Assembly: GCF_002234675.1 (NCBI RefSeq)
Contig: NC_019877.2
Location: 4,619,041 to 4,683,040, forward strand
Source: Oryzias latipes
Lineage: Eukaryota; Chordata; Actinopteri; Beloniformes; Adrianichthyidae
DNA length: 64,000 bases
Direction of reading: 5' to 3'
Both the position numbers and the translations under genes were made by a program. This document shows, one piece after another, positions 1 to 13,900 of the stretch. Numbering within the stretch: position 1 is the first letter of the stretch; each line of letters opens with the position of its first letter. The notes under the pieces are model-generated. The model did no database searches. It was not told the origin of the DNA and was given only the letters and a program-made list of their open reading frames with translations.

Positions 1-2890
1 AAACTATTTTTGATCCAAAACTGAGCTTTTTTACAGTGGAGGAAATGGGGAAAAACCTGCTTTTGTTACAAGCTCCCAACACAGTGCCCTTTTGTTTTGA
101 AAAGCCTCAAACAGGAAGCGCAAACGTTGCAAACCAAATGCACATGAGTTGTACAAAAGTACAAACAAGCAGAAAAGTCCAGAAGGAAGCAATGAACCTG
201 AATCTGGAACATCAAGAAGCCAGAGAAAGCAAAAAACACAGTAGAGCTTCATTTGAATTAGCAAAGTTGGCCCTGGGTGGGAATCACTCTTATTGCGTTT
301 AGTCAAGCCTGTTATCCAGGGACACAAAAAGCGATGGTCAGGAGCCTGAATTCAGATCCATCAGAGGGCTCACTTGACCCAACATCTTTTTATCATTGGA
401 GTGTGACTGCTCCCTTCTCCCGCGATGGCCGGGAGCGAGAAGATTGGACTGAAAGCATCCATTACCGAGCCATGGGAACTGCCAACACCTTGGCACTGGA
501 TGACCCTCTCACACAGACGGCTTTGGGAACAGCTTAATTAGCCACCTGGGCACAGCTGAACCTTCACAAAACCCAGCCTTTCAGCCTGTGGGCAGAGGTG
601 CAGAGGATCAAGAGAAGGAAGGGAGGCTGTTTTGGCAACAAATTGCTCCCTGCTTTTGGCAATTGACGCACCTTTATTCCCCTAATCATCCACGAACCGT
701 CTCCATGACAGCAGTGACTGGTCAAGAGAGTGGTCTCGCCCCAGAGCTGTTGAGCAGCATTGAAGAGGAAAATGGAAGGTTCAAAGATCTTCATCCACAA
801 ACCACTACAACAAGGTCCCAAGGAGTGGATTTAGACAGCACGCGAGCTGAGCTGGTGAACCAGCACTTGTGTGGGGGTGTGCATACCAGTGGCACTCTGA
901 CAGATCTGCAAAGTGTGTGAGAGGGCCCGTTCTATTTCTGCATGTGTGCATTTATAGAAAGAAAAGCCAGAAACAGTCGGAACCACACAACAGCGCACAC
1001 AGGCGACTGCGGACTGCAGTGAGAGGACAGTTTTCATGCTTTCTTTGAGCGACAGAGATCAAGAAAAGAGGCGTGAAGCCTCCTTCACACAACACCGATC
1101 TGTGTGGCTCGTGTGTTTTTAATGGAGCCAACATTAGGACAAATGTCATAAAATTTAATTTGTACACATTCATCATGAAAGTATGTTTAACAGAAAAGAG
1201 AAAATAATGTGCTTACAGATATGACTGATCAAAGATGACCTTTCCTCTCCATCTCTGCCTTTCACCAGAATGGAAGGAAGTGTGTGCGTGTGCTGGCGTG
1301 AGAGCGGTGCACAGGGCATTGGAGGCCACATTTGGGGAACTTGTTGTGGTAACAGATACATGTGTGGTTTCATGGAGGGTGAAGTGAAAGCTGAGGGCTG
1401 CAGCTGTTCATGTCTAGAAGGCCCCATCTATGCTAACAACGACAGAGAGGAAGTGAGAAGCAGAAATTGCTCATGTGCCACAGCTATCTGAGCTACAATC
1501 TGCGATGCTGGAAGTCACATGGTGCGTATTGTTGAGTCTGTACCAGCAAGACACAAGAACATATTGTTTTTTTGTTTTTTTTTTCTTCTGCTCTGGGTTT
1601 GATGAGCACATTTAGACATGCAGACAGCAAAATTTAGCCTCAACTGGTACTTTTTCCTTTCCCACAGGAATGAAACTAAAACTTTGACTGTAACCTCTGG
1701 GTTCATGCACACACACAAAAGGTCAAAAGTCAAAATTATTTAGACTAACTGATCAAGTGGAGACAATAAAAGTAAATTAAATCATCTGCATAACATTGAA
1801 AGACTTCTCAAGTTGCATTTAAATTCTGTAAGACTTGCAATACCATGATGGTTATGGGCTTGTTGATGAAAGAGTATTAAACGTTTGGTAGAATGCTGAA
1901 ACACACCAGAGCATTGTGGGACATTATGGTTCTGCAATGAGTCAGATGACTAGTGTACCCCAAACTCTATAGAGGGGCACCTCTATGGATGATTCAAATT
2001 CAACTATCGATAGAGCACTTTTCCTGTAAAAGGACACCTCAAACTGCTCTACATAAAATAGATGTTCATAAAAAGAATGGTAAATATAGACATGGTAATA
2101 AAAGCCCCCACACACAGATACACACTGTACAAAAACAAACATGGAAAAACAGTCCAAAAAAATCAAATTAAAACACGAGAAAATGTAAACACTACTTTAA
2201 AGTTGAGAAAAAAAGATTTTATGTGATGTGACACACTACATAACTTTGTCAAATTTATGGTTGTATATTTTTATTAATGTTAAGATTTAGATTAATGACT
2301 AATTTAGTACAAATCTTTAGATTTCCTGAATGAAGAATGTGTGAAATCAAAAAGAACAGTCAGGTCAGTTCACCAAGTGACCACTAGAGGGCTTGTTACT
2401 AAAATAGAATGTTACAGTGTGGCTTCAAAGGCTAATTTGACCTCTGTGAGTATACATTCCTGATTGTTGTATTGAAACATGTATTGTTGGTCTAATATAG
2501 TTTAGATTAAAAATTGTACACAAATACTTTTTTTGGATTAATATTACTTAAAATTGTCTGATCTATTTCTGTTATGGTGCAGAGGCAGAGCAATTGTGAC
2601 TATAACGTGCTATACGAAGAAAATAGAGCGACATATAAAGTATATAAGTATAAGTATTTATGAATACGGCATTTACCATTTTCATTTCTCCAACAAATGT
2701 AAGTTTTCTGATAAGATCAGGTGTGGTCATGTCATCTAGGAGGAAGATGGGGACGGTTTGACTGCTGCAAGATGGATGAAAATTGTAACCATTGAGTTAC
2801 ATAGATAAATTTAGCATTAATATTTCAAATGTAACCATTAATTTAAAGTTCTGTTATTTTAGGTTTTTGAATTAGATTATTATTAGATAA
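1..2890. other. Intergenic, no gene seen
   Basis: No open frame here has a recognisable protein domain, and the frames present are short and overlap on both strands. The left part (about 300-900) is of mixed composition and the right part (1,750-2,890) is AT-rich. I see no tRNA, splice-flanked exon or transposase relic. Confidence 0.5.
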
Positions 2891-2894
2891 TACT

Positions 2895-3305
2895 GTAGAC
2901 CCACTCTGATAATCTTTTGATCTATTATTAAAGCGTTCCCAGTGGTTTTTAGCCTAAACAAAATAATTTAATTATATTAAAAACAATAATAATTTTCGAA
3001 GGCATCGTTTCTCTAGAGCGGCAGTAGTTCATCTGAACTTCACCTCTTAGTTGTGGGCGGGGCCGTTGGGAAGAGCAACCCCACCCCTGATTACCTTCCC
3101 CATTGCTGAGAGCTCTCTGTTTAGTTTCTGCTTCACTAATAAGCTCTTTTTCAAACCGCATTTTTTCCATTTACTTAAAAAATTATCACAAAGTAATTTT
3201 GAGCACAATTTTCCCGATACAAGCCCTCCATCATCAGAAAAATGCCACAAGAACACGCAAAGACTTGGATAACAAGATTTTCATAGGAGTGGGTCTTTCA
3301 AGTTA
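2895..3305 (+). repeat. R-family interspersed repeat, copy 1
   Basis: This copy starts with a stretch containing 'aaagcgttcccagtggtttt', then 'gcagtagttcat', 'ttgtgggcggggccgttggg', and ends with 'catcatcagaaaaatgccac' and 'agtgggtcttt'. The same ordered blocks recur at 30,975, 45,178, 49,018, 55,375 and 62,430, all in plus orientation. No coding capacity is seen. The class (SINE, MITE or other) is not decided by what I can see. Confidence 0.75.
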
Positions 3306-5620
3306 AAACACTGCAAGGCTCTGATGGGCATGCTAACGTTAGCTTGCAACTTGCTTCTTTCTTAAACACTTAGTGCAAACAAATACATGAGTGCAGAAAG
3401 TACCTGGGTAGGGCTGCATGTTTATTCCATGCATGAGTCTGCAAACATGTTTGAATAGAGGATTAAAATGCTGCAGAAAGGATTTCGTTCAGTTTCTAGC
3501 ATAAAAAAGTTTTTACTTTGTTCTGACTAATCAGTCTGATTCCAATCCTAATTCATTTTCCCTCAGATCTAGTCAATGTAAAGAAAAGAACCAGGATTGA
3601 TTCTAAACATCTCATCGATCAGCTGCATGGACAGATGTGGCCTTAGCTGGGGACAGCAGCCGTCAGTCAGATGTTGGTTTGGTCCTGGCACAGTTTGGTA
3701 CACCCCGGTTCGATGATAACAGCCTCTGGTAGATTAAAAATAAACCAGACTCAAATAAGAACCACTCTGTGCTCATGGGACATCTGCTGAAAGTGGAGTG
3801 CAGCTTCTCTGGTGGTTTTCACGGCACTTATTTGCTCACATTTTCAACCGCTCAGCACGGAGTGGTTAAGTCAAAGGTTGTTTTTGGCCCGAGCCCAAAT
3901 GCCCTCTCGCTTTTGCCTCCTCATGTTTACCCCCCTCATCCCATCCCATAGACTCTAAGCCCCGAGCTCAAGTATGAAATCAACATTTGGCCTGCAGGAA
4001 ATGAGAGATCTCCACAGGAGATAGGGAGGAGGAGGAGACAAAAGAAAAACAGCAAAAAGAACCAGCGATTTATTTGACTCTTGACATCTGAGTGTCTCCT
4101 TTTCATGTTCATCTCCTTCCTTTGTCTCCTCCCTCCCTCGCCGCTGTGGCGTTCTGTCCTCAAACATCTGTTTGCTGCTGGGGACGGAGCTCACAGCTGC
4201 GCCTGCGTCCACACGGCGAGCTCGGAGGCCTCGCCTCATGAAAGGCTCCGGGCTTGTTGTTCTTTCCTGGCGCTGTAATTCGCTGGCTAAGCCAAGAAAG
4301 TGGACAAGCATGGAGCTATTTCAGCAGGGCCGTGTTTTTGTTGTCCCACACTCAAAGGCAACATGACCTTGTGTGACCGCCCCCTCCCTTCCTAATCGAA
4401 ACATGGTGAGACGTTCAAGGTACGGCAGATGAGTTGTCGCTTTGCACAACATGTTTCACTACTTAAAAAAAAAAAAGCTGTCTTAAATGTTCACAGTGTA
4501 TGCAGGGGAAACAGGGACGCACACACTCGTACACAGAAAGGGGTTGGACAAGCAATGAGGGGCTCGGTTAATGGCTTTTAAATTTCCACTGAGTGAGTGA
4601 CTTACAACTGCGGAGGAGCACAGCTGTTCCTGATTTGGGGAACAAAGAGGGGGGAACGGCAGCGATCTGAGAGACTGGACCAGGCCGCTCTCATTTAATG
4701 GACTCAAATCTCCCAGGAACGACACAGATGTGTGTGCGCGCTCAAACATGTCTGTGGTCATAGCAAGTTTTTCTTCCCCCGCGTGCGTGCACGGCTGTCT
4801 TCAGCCATAGATTAAGGTAGCAGAGCAGACTTACGGCTGTGCAAGAGCAGAGAAAGAGTGAAGGTCAACCCATTTGGGAATAGAACAGAGTTGGAGAGGA
4901 GCAGAAGATCTTGAGATGCGTGAGATTTAATGCCGGGAGGGAGGAGGAGGAGGTGAAGGGTGAAGGAGAAAGGAGATTAAGCTCATCCAAGCATGTCAAT
5001 AAGAGCAGATTAATCCACTTCAGCCAGGTGGAAAAGATCCAGACTTGTTTGATCAAACATTTTCCATTTCAGGGCGAACAACATGCGCCGAAACTGGCTT
5101 GGAAGCCACATACCGCTTCATGTCAAACTTTTTATGGTGGAGTTCCATCCCATGAAATACTGCTTCCTGATTCCCCCTCCAACCTCCCACACACATACAC
5201 ACACACTCCCCTTCTCCATTCCAGCATTTGCTTCGTTTCCTGTCGCTGGTGAACGCAGCCCTTTTCCTCAGAGGTTCCCTCGCTGCACTGCAGCCTTGTA
5301 AAACACGGCAGGTCAGAGTCAGACGGCGGAGGTCTAGGATGGCGAGGGCTCGGGGCCAGGCCTCTGCCACGCCAAGCAGGGGCCTGGGTGTCAGAGTGCA
5401 CCCGGGTGTGGCAGGAAGACAAGGAAACAGTGGGAACGAAACATGTAAAGCAGAACAAAAAGTTTAAGATAATGTTTGCAGAAACCTAATAACTCACTTG
5501 TTTTTCCTTCGTCTGGAGCTACGGACACACTGGGGCATGGTGTTCACATTGGACTCACAGGGAGGGGCTTCTTCTTTTTCTATTATTTACTAGTGCATGT
5601 TTGCCACCTACAGTTTGAAG
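3306..5620. other. Intergenic, no gene seen
   Basis: Mixed-composition DNA with GC-richer stretches at about 4,120-4,300 and 5,230-5,420. Several short frames are open on both strands, but none has recognisable domains or convincing splice sites. It could hold regulatory DNA for a gene to the left of the window, but the sequence alone does not show it. Confidence 0.45.
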
Positions 5621-5627
5621 ATATCTG

Positions 5628-6795
5628 GTGTGAAATGTCAAAGTGGTGCAAATCCTCCCCCCCAAATCTTTTTCAGTGACAGCTACACTCTGATACATGA
5701 AAGACTTGGTTTCATGTAATTCAGAACTCCGGCTCAAACCCTAATTATTCATTTCTCCTCTGTGATCAATTGAATTTAAAGGGATACAGCAAGGGGGCAG
5801 GGGGGGGCAGTCTGAAAGTGGTTCATCAGACAAATTTCGGGACCTTGGAGACCCCTCGGACCCGCCTGTCACTGGACTGCCACGGTGCAACCAGGAAATG
5901 TGCCACCGGTGGGTGTCAAAAAAATTCATCCGGGTGCCGCAGCATGGAAGAATGCGACAGCGGCCTCCCAATCACAAATGCCACCGCATGGACACCAACT
6001 GAATTTGCTGAAAAACTTTCACATAGGTCACTGCGTGGTGGCATTTTGGGGTATGTGACCGTAGCCTTAGTCAAAGTTCAACCAATGCGCGTTCAATAAC
6101 GTTCGTAGCTAGTTTTGAACGTGGAACCCCAAAACGCAAATTTACATTTACTTTCTGTTGGAAGTGGTCGCTGGAATGGATGTCCAAGGTCGTATAAGCT
6201 AAGTTTAAGCAACATATAAACGTAGCTTATACACTGGACATTAAATTCGTGTTCTAGAACGGGCTGAACAGGGGTTCTAGAACAGGCTTTTAACATTCGG
6301 TGTTCATACTGGACTGTAGCTACCCAATACTAACGCATATACATACAGTTGGAGGAAGCGAAATGTCGAAGCGGTGAAAATCTCGCAAATCTAGCTCCAG
6401 GCTTTTTTTCATTCACAGCTCTGTTCCGGTATATGAAAGACTTGGAGTCGTATAATTTCAGCCGGGCACAAACCGCAATTATTAATTTTTCCTTCACGAT
6501 CAATGTTCGAATGGTTGGCACATCTGTGAATGAGAAGGGAGTCCGACCATACGTCCCTACCAAATCAGAGTCCCTGATTGGTCAAAGTTCAACTCGGTTT
6601 ATCTTTTAACATGAGTTCAATGGCTGTTTGTTTTGTAAATAGAGCCCACAAATGGACGTAGAAACTTGCGTAGCAAACCGTGATTGCAAATAGTTTGAAT
6701 GCGGAAGCCGAAGGCGCACATTTATACTTAGAATTTTCATCGGAGGGGGTCACTTGAACAAACGTTGGCGACGGCGGTGTGAACGTAGCTCGAGA
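5628..6795. repeat. Two diverged head-to-tail copies of an unclassified repeat
   Basis: A block at about 5,628-5,770 ('gaaatgtcaaagtggtg', 'tacatgaaagacttgg', 'aattattcatttctcct', 'gatcaatt') is repeated in diverged form at 6,358-6,505 ('gaaatgtcgaagcggtg', 'tatatgaaagacttgg', 'aattattaatttttcct', 'gatcaatg'). Downstream of each, 'ggtcaaagttcaac' or 'agtcaaagttcaac' recurs (6,070 and 6,580). The pattern fits two old insertions of one non-autonomous element or an internal tandem duplication. No transposase is visible. Confidence 0.55.
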
Positions 6796-6799
6796 TGCA

Positions 6800-9700
6800 C
6801 AGCCTCACTGACACCATTTACACTCAATGATCACACATCTGGGAGACACTCAAAGAGGAGGGGACAACACACACACGCCCTGGCATGCACTGATGCACGC
6901 AGCGCCATTAATCACCAAACATGCAAACATTTTACAAACAGGAAATCCACTTCTCAGCCTCCTGACAAGCCTCAGCCTCGTCACCAGCAGATTGCATACA
7001 CGTGTACGTCTTAAACCCTGCTTCCTTTACATTAAGTCTCACATGTCCTCTTGTACATGTCAAATCAGCTTCCTTATGTCATTTAGCAGAACTCTGAGCA
7101 CTTGAAGTGTTTCCTCCGAGGTTTGTAGTCTGTTCCCTTTTGACTCATCTGGAGGCTTCCACTGCCTGCTGCATCCGAGATCCTAGAGCAAGATTTGGAC
7201 TTGAACTGCTCCTCTGTGGAGCAAAGAGGGCGAGCGGACCATGACTTCACGTGCTCTGGAGACACGATTATTACCGGCTATGATGAAACTCACAGAACCA
7301 CAGCCATTGTAGAATGTAAACAGGGACGGTAAACAGTGGAAAAGCGACTTGTCTTCAGACAGATGACGGTGCGTTTCTGTGCACCAAATAACATTTCTAT
7401 CAATGTATCTGCCTTGAAGCCTCTTAAGTTGAAGAACCCAGAAGTTCTCCATCAGATCTCAGTTTGGCAAAAAATAAATTAGCTGTTTCTCACCAGAAAG
7501 CATCTAAATGACTGTTTGTTTGTTTTTTAAAGCTATGGACGAGTTTTTTTCCTCTTAGTGTCATTTAAATCTCTCTGCACATCCACTAATACAGGCTTTT
7601 AATCCCTTTAGGCCCCACACACGCCTTAGGAACACAAATCACCTGAAATTAATTGAATCAATTAAGCAGTAAAGCTTTCATGGCCTGAAATGGGAAACTG
7701 AGGAGATGACTAATAAGGTCTTTATGATCACAAGCCTAATGGTTGTGAAGATGCTGTTAACACAAGGCAAACACTGGTCATCTTAAGGGAGCGCTTTTCA
7801 CATTAAGCTCAGAAGCCAGCGCTGAAATTTGGTCAAAATATACGGATCGGGATGCAAACCTGTGGAAATGGAGCACTTCTTGAAAAATTGGCACAGTTCT
7901 CGTTTCACTAAAATGGAGAAAACATGCAAAAAACCTTCTGAAGGAAAGCCTTCCCGCATTTTAACCCCTCTTTAAGCAACACCCAGATGTGTGTTTATCT
8001 ACCTTCAATAGCCTCACCTTTCCTTCCTCCATCTGCACCTCCCCCCTCACTTCATCTTACTCATCTGACATGTCACATCACATTTCTCAGGCGGTCCCAG
8101 GAAAAGGGCAGGGGCCTTCCGCATTGATCTCGGCCGCTTACACGTGCAGCACAAGGACAAGTGGAGACCCATGAGCGTGCACGCATTAAGGATGGAGATG
8201 GGATGGTGCAGACGGCGTCCTTCAATTTCAGCGGCAGTGTGGTTTCCAACAAGCTCAGAATCTCCAAAACTCATTAAGTGTGTCTGTCACTGCAAGCATT
8301 GAACCAGCACTGTTGCATCTGTGAAGACATGCATGCATGCTGTGTCTCTGACATCAGAGGCCTCTGTGACCTGAGAACAAGCTGGGCAATGATGACACCT
8401 ATTGGTGGCTGTGAGCGGCTGCCGTGGCCGTTTTGCAGGGGAGATATGAGATGAATAAACAGTGATATTGAGAGCATTTATCATCCACTGACAGTACATT
8501 TGCTGAAGAAAATTGACATTAGCTCATAAACATCTATCACAGGGCTGCACATCTGAGTGTGGAATGTGTGACAGATGAATCAGATGCGGTGGAGCAGAGG
8601 TGGATGGGGGTTGGGGGTAGGAGGCAACTCTAGGATATTTGCTGTTTTTTCTTTATTTATAGAAGCACTTCACACTCTCTTCCTTCTCTGTCCGCATCAT
8701 CTCTTTTCCCATGGTGCCTCTTTGTGACTCCCGTTAATCCTGATTTACGCTTGTTACTCCTGCCCTCATCTATTATGGGTCCAGTTAAGCCTCTCCTCTA
8801 ACTGGTAGCCGGCAAGGAGAGCATGCTGGGGAAAAGGGAAACCCTTGGCGCTTCTGAGACCTGCTTCATGCCCACTGGACTGGAAGAAAACCAAGATGGA
8901 GTTTCCAACATGCTCCCCACTGCGCCTCCTCTGGACTGGATGCCTCTGGGACCATTGTGGAACTACTTTAGATTAACCATGGGGTCAAGCACCTCTGTGT
9001 GGATCCGCTTTTAAAATATTTCTGTCATAAAAGGAGTTGTGGTCCATGGAGATGAACAACTGACATTTTTAATCATCTGCAAAAAGGAAACTATGTGACA
9101 AGAATGAATTTTTTAAAAATTCGTCCGTTCGGGATCAAAATGCAATTCATGAGCTCCAATGCATATAAAAGAAAATAGATCCGGATCAAGAATCGTGTCT
9201 CACTGAGGGATCCAGAGATAAACTTCTTTTGAAAATGGAGCAATTTTTAGAGATGGGGGGGACTTAAAGCTCAGTGATCCACGATGCTTCTTCATGCAGC
9301 TGTCTCCCTGAGGATAGAAAAACACACAACATGTAAAGAGGGAGGCAAACAGACAGGAAACAAACAGAAACGGCGGTGAAAAGAACAGTAAAGCAAGAAG
9401 AAAATATTATCAGGTACTCAGTCTTAATAACGGTTTCCGTGTACAAAGGGCCAAAGTGGCAAAACGGCCCTTCAGTGGCAATTTGAAAGACACATTATGC
9501 TCATTTTCAGCTCTGTATTTTTAATCTGGGAGTCCCTGAGAGTAGATTCTGCACACTTCATAATACCCTTTTTTTTTCTCATGCTGCCTGATGGGAAGCT
9601 GCTCAGTTCAGTCTGAAGGCTGGATCATAACCCCTGTCTTTTTAAATCCTATTTCCTTAGAAGAAGAAAAAAGTTTTTTTCTCCTCTTTTTGGATCTTGG

Positions 9701-10640
9701 GTGAAAAACAAGATGTCGTGTCATTGGTCTCAGCACAATCCCAGACATCTAAAAAGGGAGACGATAAGCTCAAAAATTGTAAATACAGCTTCACGAAAAA
9801 GTGGTTTTGATTAAAACTTTTAATATTTACGTCTTTTCAAAATACTTTGGTTCAGAAAGCTTTGAAATGTTGAGGTACGTCACATGAACAGTTTTAGACT
9901 CTGTGATTGTTCATCAAAGTAAAAGAAAACAAAAACTTTTTCCAAAAGTAATACATTTGATCCCTAAAATAAAAAAAGGCCTACGGCTCAATCCAGAAGG
10001 TTTTATCTCCATAGCAAACATTTAATTGTTTGGTCGCCTGGGGTTGATGAACAGGTCTATATAATATTTTAGAAGATTTGAATTTGAAGATTGAATTTCC
10101 ATGGCAACTGAGGTTTTTTGTTTACCACGCCAAGAGTCTTATGTTTACACTTAGTTACACACACTTTTCACAGTATTACGTAAAAAAATGTTCGAGCAAC
10201 AGGGGAATGCCAATTTTCTAGAGCTCGTCACATGCCAACACTGTTCAAAATCTACAAACTTCTAATACCAACATTTTTTTACCAAATAGCTTCCCAATGA
10301 TGCTCGAGGAGACAATAGATAGAAATCCCTAGGAGAAAGTTTAAAATTGTAGATGGGAGAATCTTCCCAAGGACTTACAATTTTATAAGATTGCTCAAAT
10401 TAAAGTTTTTTTCCCCAATATTGTGTGAAAATGTGTCCACATTTCACACTTTGCCACAATATAGCCACCAAGCCATAAGTCATGTAGCCATCCCATAATA
10501 ACTTTAAACTTCCTTGTGATATCCCCAACATGTGTTTTGGTTTGATGAATTGATTTTTAAAAAAAATTCTCTGAGCCCCACAAGAAATTTTGGCCCCATT
10601 GATATTTTTGATGGTCTCTCCCGTTGTGATGTCATCATTT
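6800..10640. other. Intergenic, no gene seen; one possible conserved element
   Basis: No gene is supported. A non-repetitive stretch around 7,590-7,790 is rich in homeobox-type AATTA motifs ('gaaattaattgaatcaatta') and looks like vertebrate conserved noncoding DNA, but conservation cannot be tested here. The remainder is AT-rich with short chance frames. Confidence 0.4.
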
Positions 10641-10644
10641 ATTG

Positions 10645-10985
10645 GGGGATGTGGCAGTGTCACAAGACGGGGCAGAAGGATGGTTCCAATTGCAGCAGGT
10701 TTATTAGCTCAGCTAAAAGTCCACAAAGTTAAATCAGATAAACCGCTCTGTTATACAGGAAAAGTGGCAGAAATAATACTTTGCACTGAGTGAGGCTCAG
10801 TACGGTGCTTATGTGTACTGTGAGTGATTGCAAACGAGAGTCAGGTGTGTGGCATCCAGGACCTGTGCGTTGGGGTTGCCGGGAGATGAAGTGCATTTAG
10901 TACTCTGGAGACGGTGACCAGAGGGGCAGACAGAGCTCTGACTTCTGACAGGCGGGGGTCGTTGTTCGTTATGCCTGGTGGGGGT
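10645..10985. repeat. Possible interspersed repeat fragment
   Basis: The stretch begins 'gtgtcacaagacggggcaga', has 'gcaggtttatt' and ends near 'ctgacaggcgg'. This layout resembles the repeat-like block at 24,015-24,570. There are no terminal repeats or coding remains, so the call is tentative. Confidence 0.25.
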
Positions 10986-10989
10986 GACA

Positions 10990-13900
10990 TTGTAGCTCTA
11001 AGGAGCAGTCAGAAAGATGAATTAGGATAATGACAATGTGACAAATGTAAACACTGGTTGCAATGGAAATGTGAACATTTGTTTTCATGTTCTGCCTTGA
11101 AAGTTGGTAAATATATTAATAAGCCCAAGATTTGCAAAAAACATTATGGTTGCTATGGGTTGTCACTTTCATTTAAACTTCCACTTTGAATCAAATATTG
11201 ACCAAATATTGACTTTTTTGAGGGGAAAAAGCATTTTTCAGGTTTTATTTTTTATAATTATTGCTAACATTTTAATATATGTAATATAGCAGTCCACTGC
11301 TTTCAATTGTATAGACTATGTTTATAGCTTCTTTTTTTTTTCATTTTCTATACTAGTTATGGGAGAACATGACATTTTCCAATTGATTTAGTTCAGTCCT
11401 AATGAACATTTTTAGGTTGAATAAAGGATTTTTTATAATGTTAAGAAATTTCATTCTTTCCTAGAAAACTAGAGAAGCAAAAGCTAAAATTTTTGGCCAT
11501 TTAGATCCTGTAGCAGTCACTGATTGTGTTCTATTTGTGTCTTAAATGCGTATGTTGTATTTCAAAAGCTCCTCTTCCTGCTCAACAAGTGAGCTCAAAT
11601 TTGTCTTTTGCTTGAGGCACGAAAAACACAAGGAGAGGAGCTGCTCAGTGACCAAAGATTGGCCTTTTATCCCGCAGCATCCAGGCGTGAAAAAGTGTAA
11701 TGGTCTAAATATGAAGCAAGGTGCTGCATGATAAATCAGCTCTCTCTGGCTGCGGTAGCTGCAGGTTAAAAGAAAAAAAAAAGGAAAGTCTGCTCAACAC
11801 CAGGATGTTAAGATGAGAAGATGGTATGGTATTTAAATTTCTCCTTGTCCTAACAGCTTGAGTCCGCCAAGCGCACGGAAACAGAGGTCAGGGTTCAAAC
11901 TGTGACAACTGCAAATGTCAAATGACATGTCTCCCACCGCGACTGTCATCCCGCCTCACCGTTTCAGAAGCAAACCAAGCAAGAGGAATAGATTTAAGGC
12001 AGGGTGAGACGGAAAAGTGGAGAACAAGAACTCAATAAGGCGGGCGGATAAATGTATAAAAATGTGGCGTTGTGTAATGGGATATTGCGTAACGTGTCCC
12101 CTTTTATACAACATCAGCCTTTGATATTGCAGGAAGTTTCAACATGATGCTGCTTGCAGGCAGGAAAGAATAAGGAGGAAATGTTTTTATGGATGATGGT
12201 GAAATGAAGGGGAAGGAAGAACATGAAGGACTCATGGTTCTGTCTCCGAGCAGAAGACATGGAGTGACGGAAGGAGTCAGCCAATGGGGTGTGGGCGTGA
12301 TGGAGTGGTAGACACAAGGGATGAGGGGGGTGTGGATGTGGCGGGTGGAGATGTTTGACGGTGGGTGGGCAAGAGCGCGGTCGGTACTGGTATTTCTGCC
12401 CTGTCACATCGAGTTAGTGTGCAGCCGAGCACGACTGCTGAGCACACCACAGTGGACAGCTGAGCCTTGCACGCACCAAAAAAGAAAAAAAAAATAACGC
12501 ACACACAGGTTCCGAGTCACAAGGACGCAACACCATCTCCACTCCAGCGCACACAAACACAATCATCTCCCATGAGGACCACAAGGACATCCAAAACAAC
12601 AGAAACCGAGGAGAGTGCACCTAATTTTGTCTCCACGCTTCATTGCTCATCATCTTCCCCGATACTGTTTTATTTTACATTTTTTGCTGGAAAATCTTGC
12701 AGTCACATGGATGAGAATATTTATTTGTTAATTTCATGTTTATTTGAACATGGAAATGCACATTAATGAACGTTAGTTTTATATCTGCAAAGCTGAGCAA
12801 GGTGGAGGTTTGTCAACAGCAAAAAAACAAAAAGATTGACGGAAAAATGATAAAAAACACAAAAAGTAGTAGGAGTTTGAAAGTTAAACAGGGTAATCTA
12901 CATATTTTATCAAGAAAATTGATAAATTATCCATAACAATGAAGCCATCTATTGAACACTATTTACTATTTATAAATGTAGGTTCATCCAACGTATAGGG
13001 ACACGGCCTCTTCAAGCGTGTTGTTTGGTTTGTAGCTAAATTTTAAAATAATTTTTACATGTATGAAAAGCTGGACACTCTTTTAAGGTAAGCGGTTCAC
13101 TGTTCCAGATGTTGCAGCCCTGAACAGATCCAAATTCGGTACGCCTGTAGCACACATCTGGCTACACACCTACTGGGTGTCGATTATAACGCAATTTAAT
13201 CCCTTAATGGAGCAGGTGCAAGTCCATGAAAGTTTGTATATATTGTAAATGTAAAGTATTTATGATTTTCAAAATGAAATTTATAAGTTTCCAAGATAAA
13301 ATTGTGGTGATATTGCTTCTTGGTAAACAATCTGAGTAAGGAAGACATTTCCTCCTTTGATGGAGGAAATGAACCCAAACAACTGTCTTAACCGCCGTCA
13401 AAGACATTGCACTGGAGAGAGGAGAGCAGCCAACGAGCATCATCTTCATCCTGCAAAGCCATTGTGTCATGGGTGGGGGGGACATCCACTCCCCCAGCCA
13501 CCATGTGCAGCATGGCTCCAGGCCCTGAGCCCAAAGGCTTTTGCACAATATTTCCATGCAGAAATTGGGAGCAAGGGGGGAGGGGGAGGGAGTGAATTTG
13601 GATGACAGTGCAGCACTCGAGTGACGCCTTAAATCCCCCCCCTAAGGTGAAAAAACAGGAAGTGGAGCGGACGCCACGTGGAGGAAGAAATGAGGGGACA
13701 ACAGAGGACATTTCTGTGCACCACGTGACAGAGGGAAACAAGGGAAGGAGGGGGGAGGAGGGTGCAGATGGATGGATGAGGAGGAGGAGGAGGTGTGATG
13801 AGCACTGACCCGAACGCTTGCGTGACGCCTTAAACGCAGCTGTTCTGGCCGAGAAGAGGAGATGTGAGCCATCAGCATGGTGACCGGCCGCGTGACGAGG

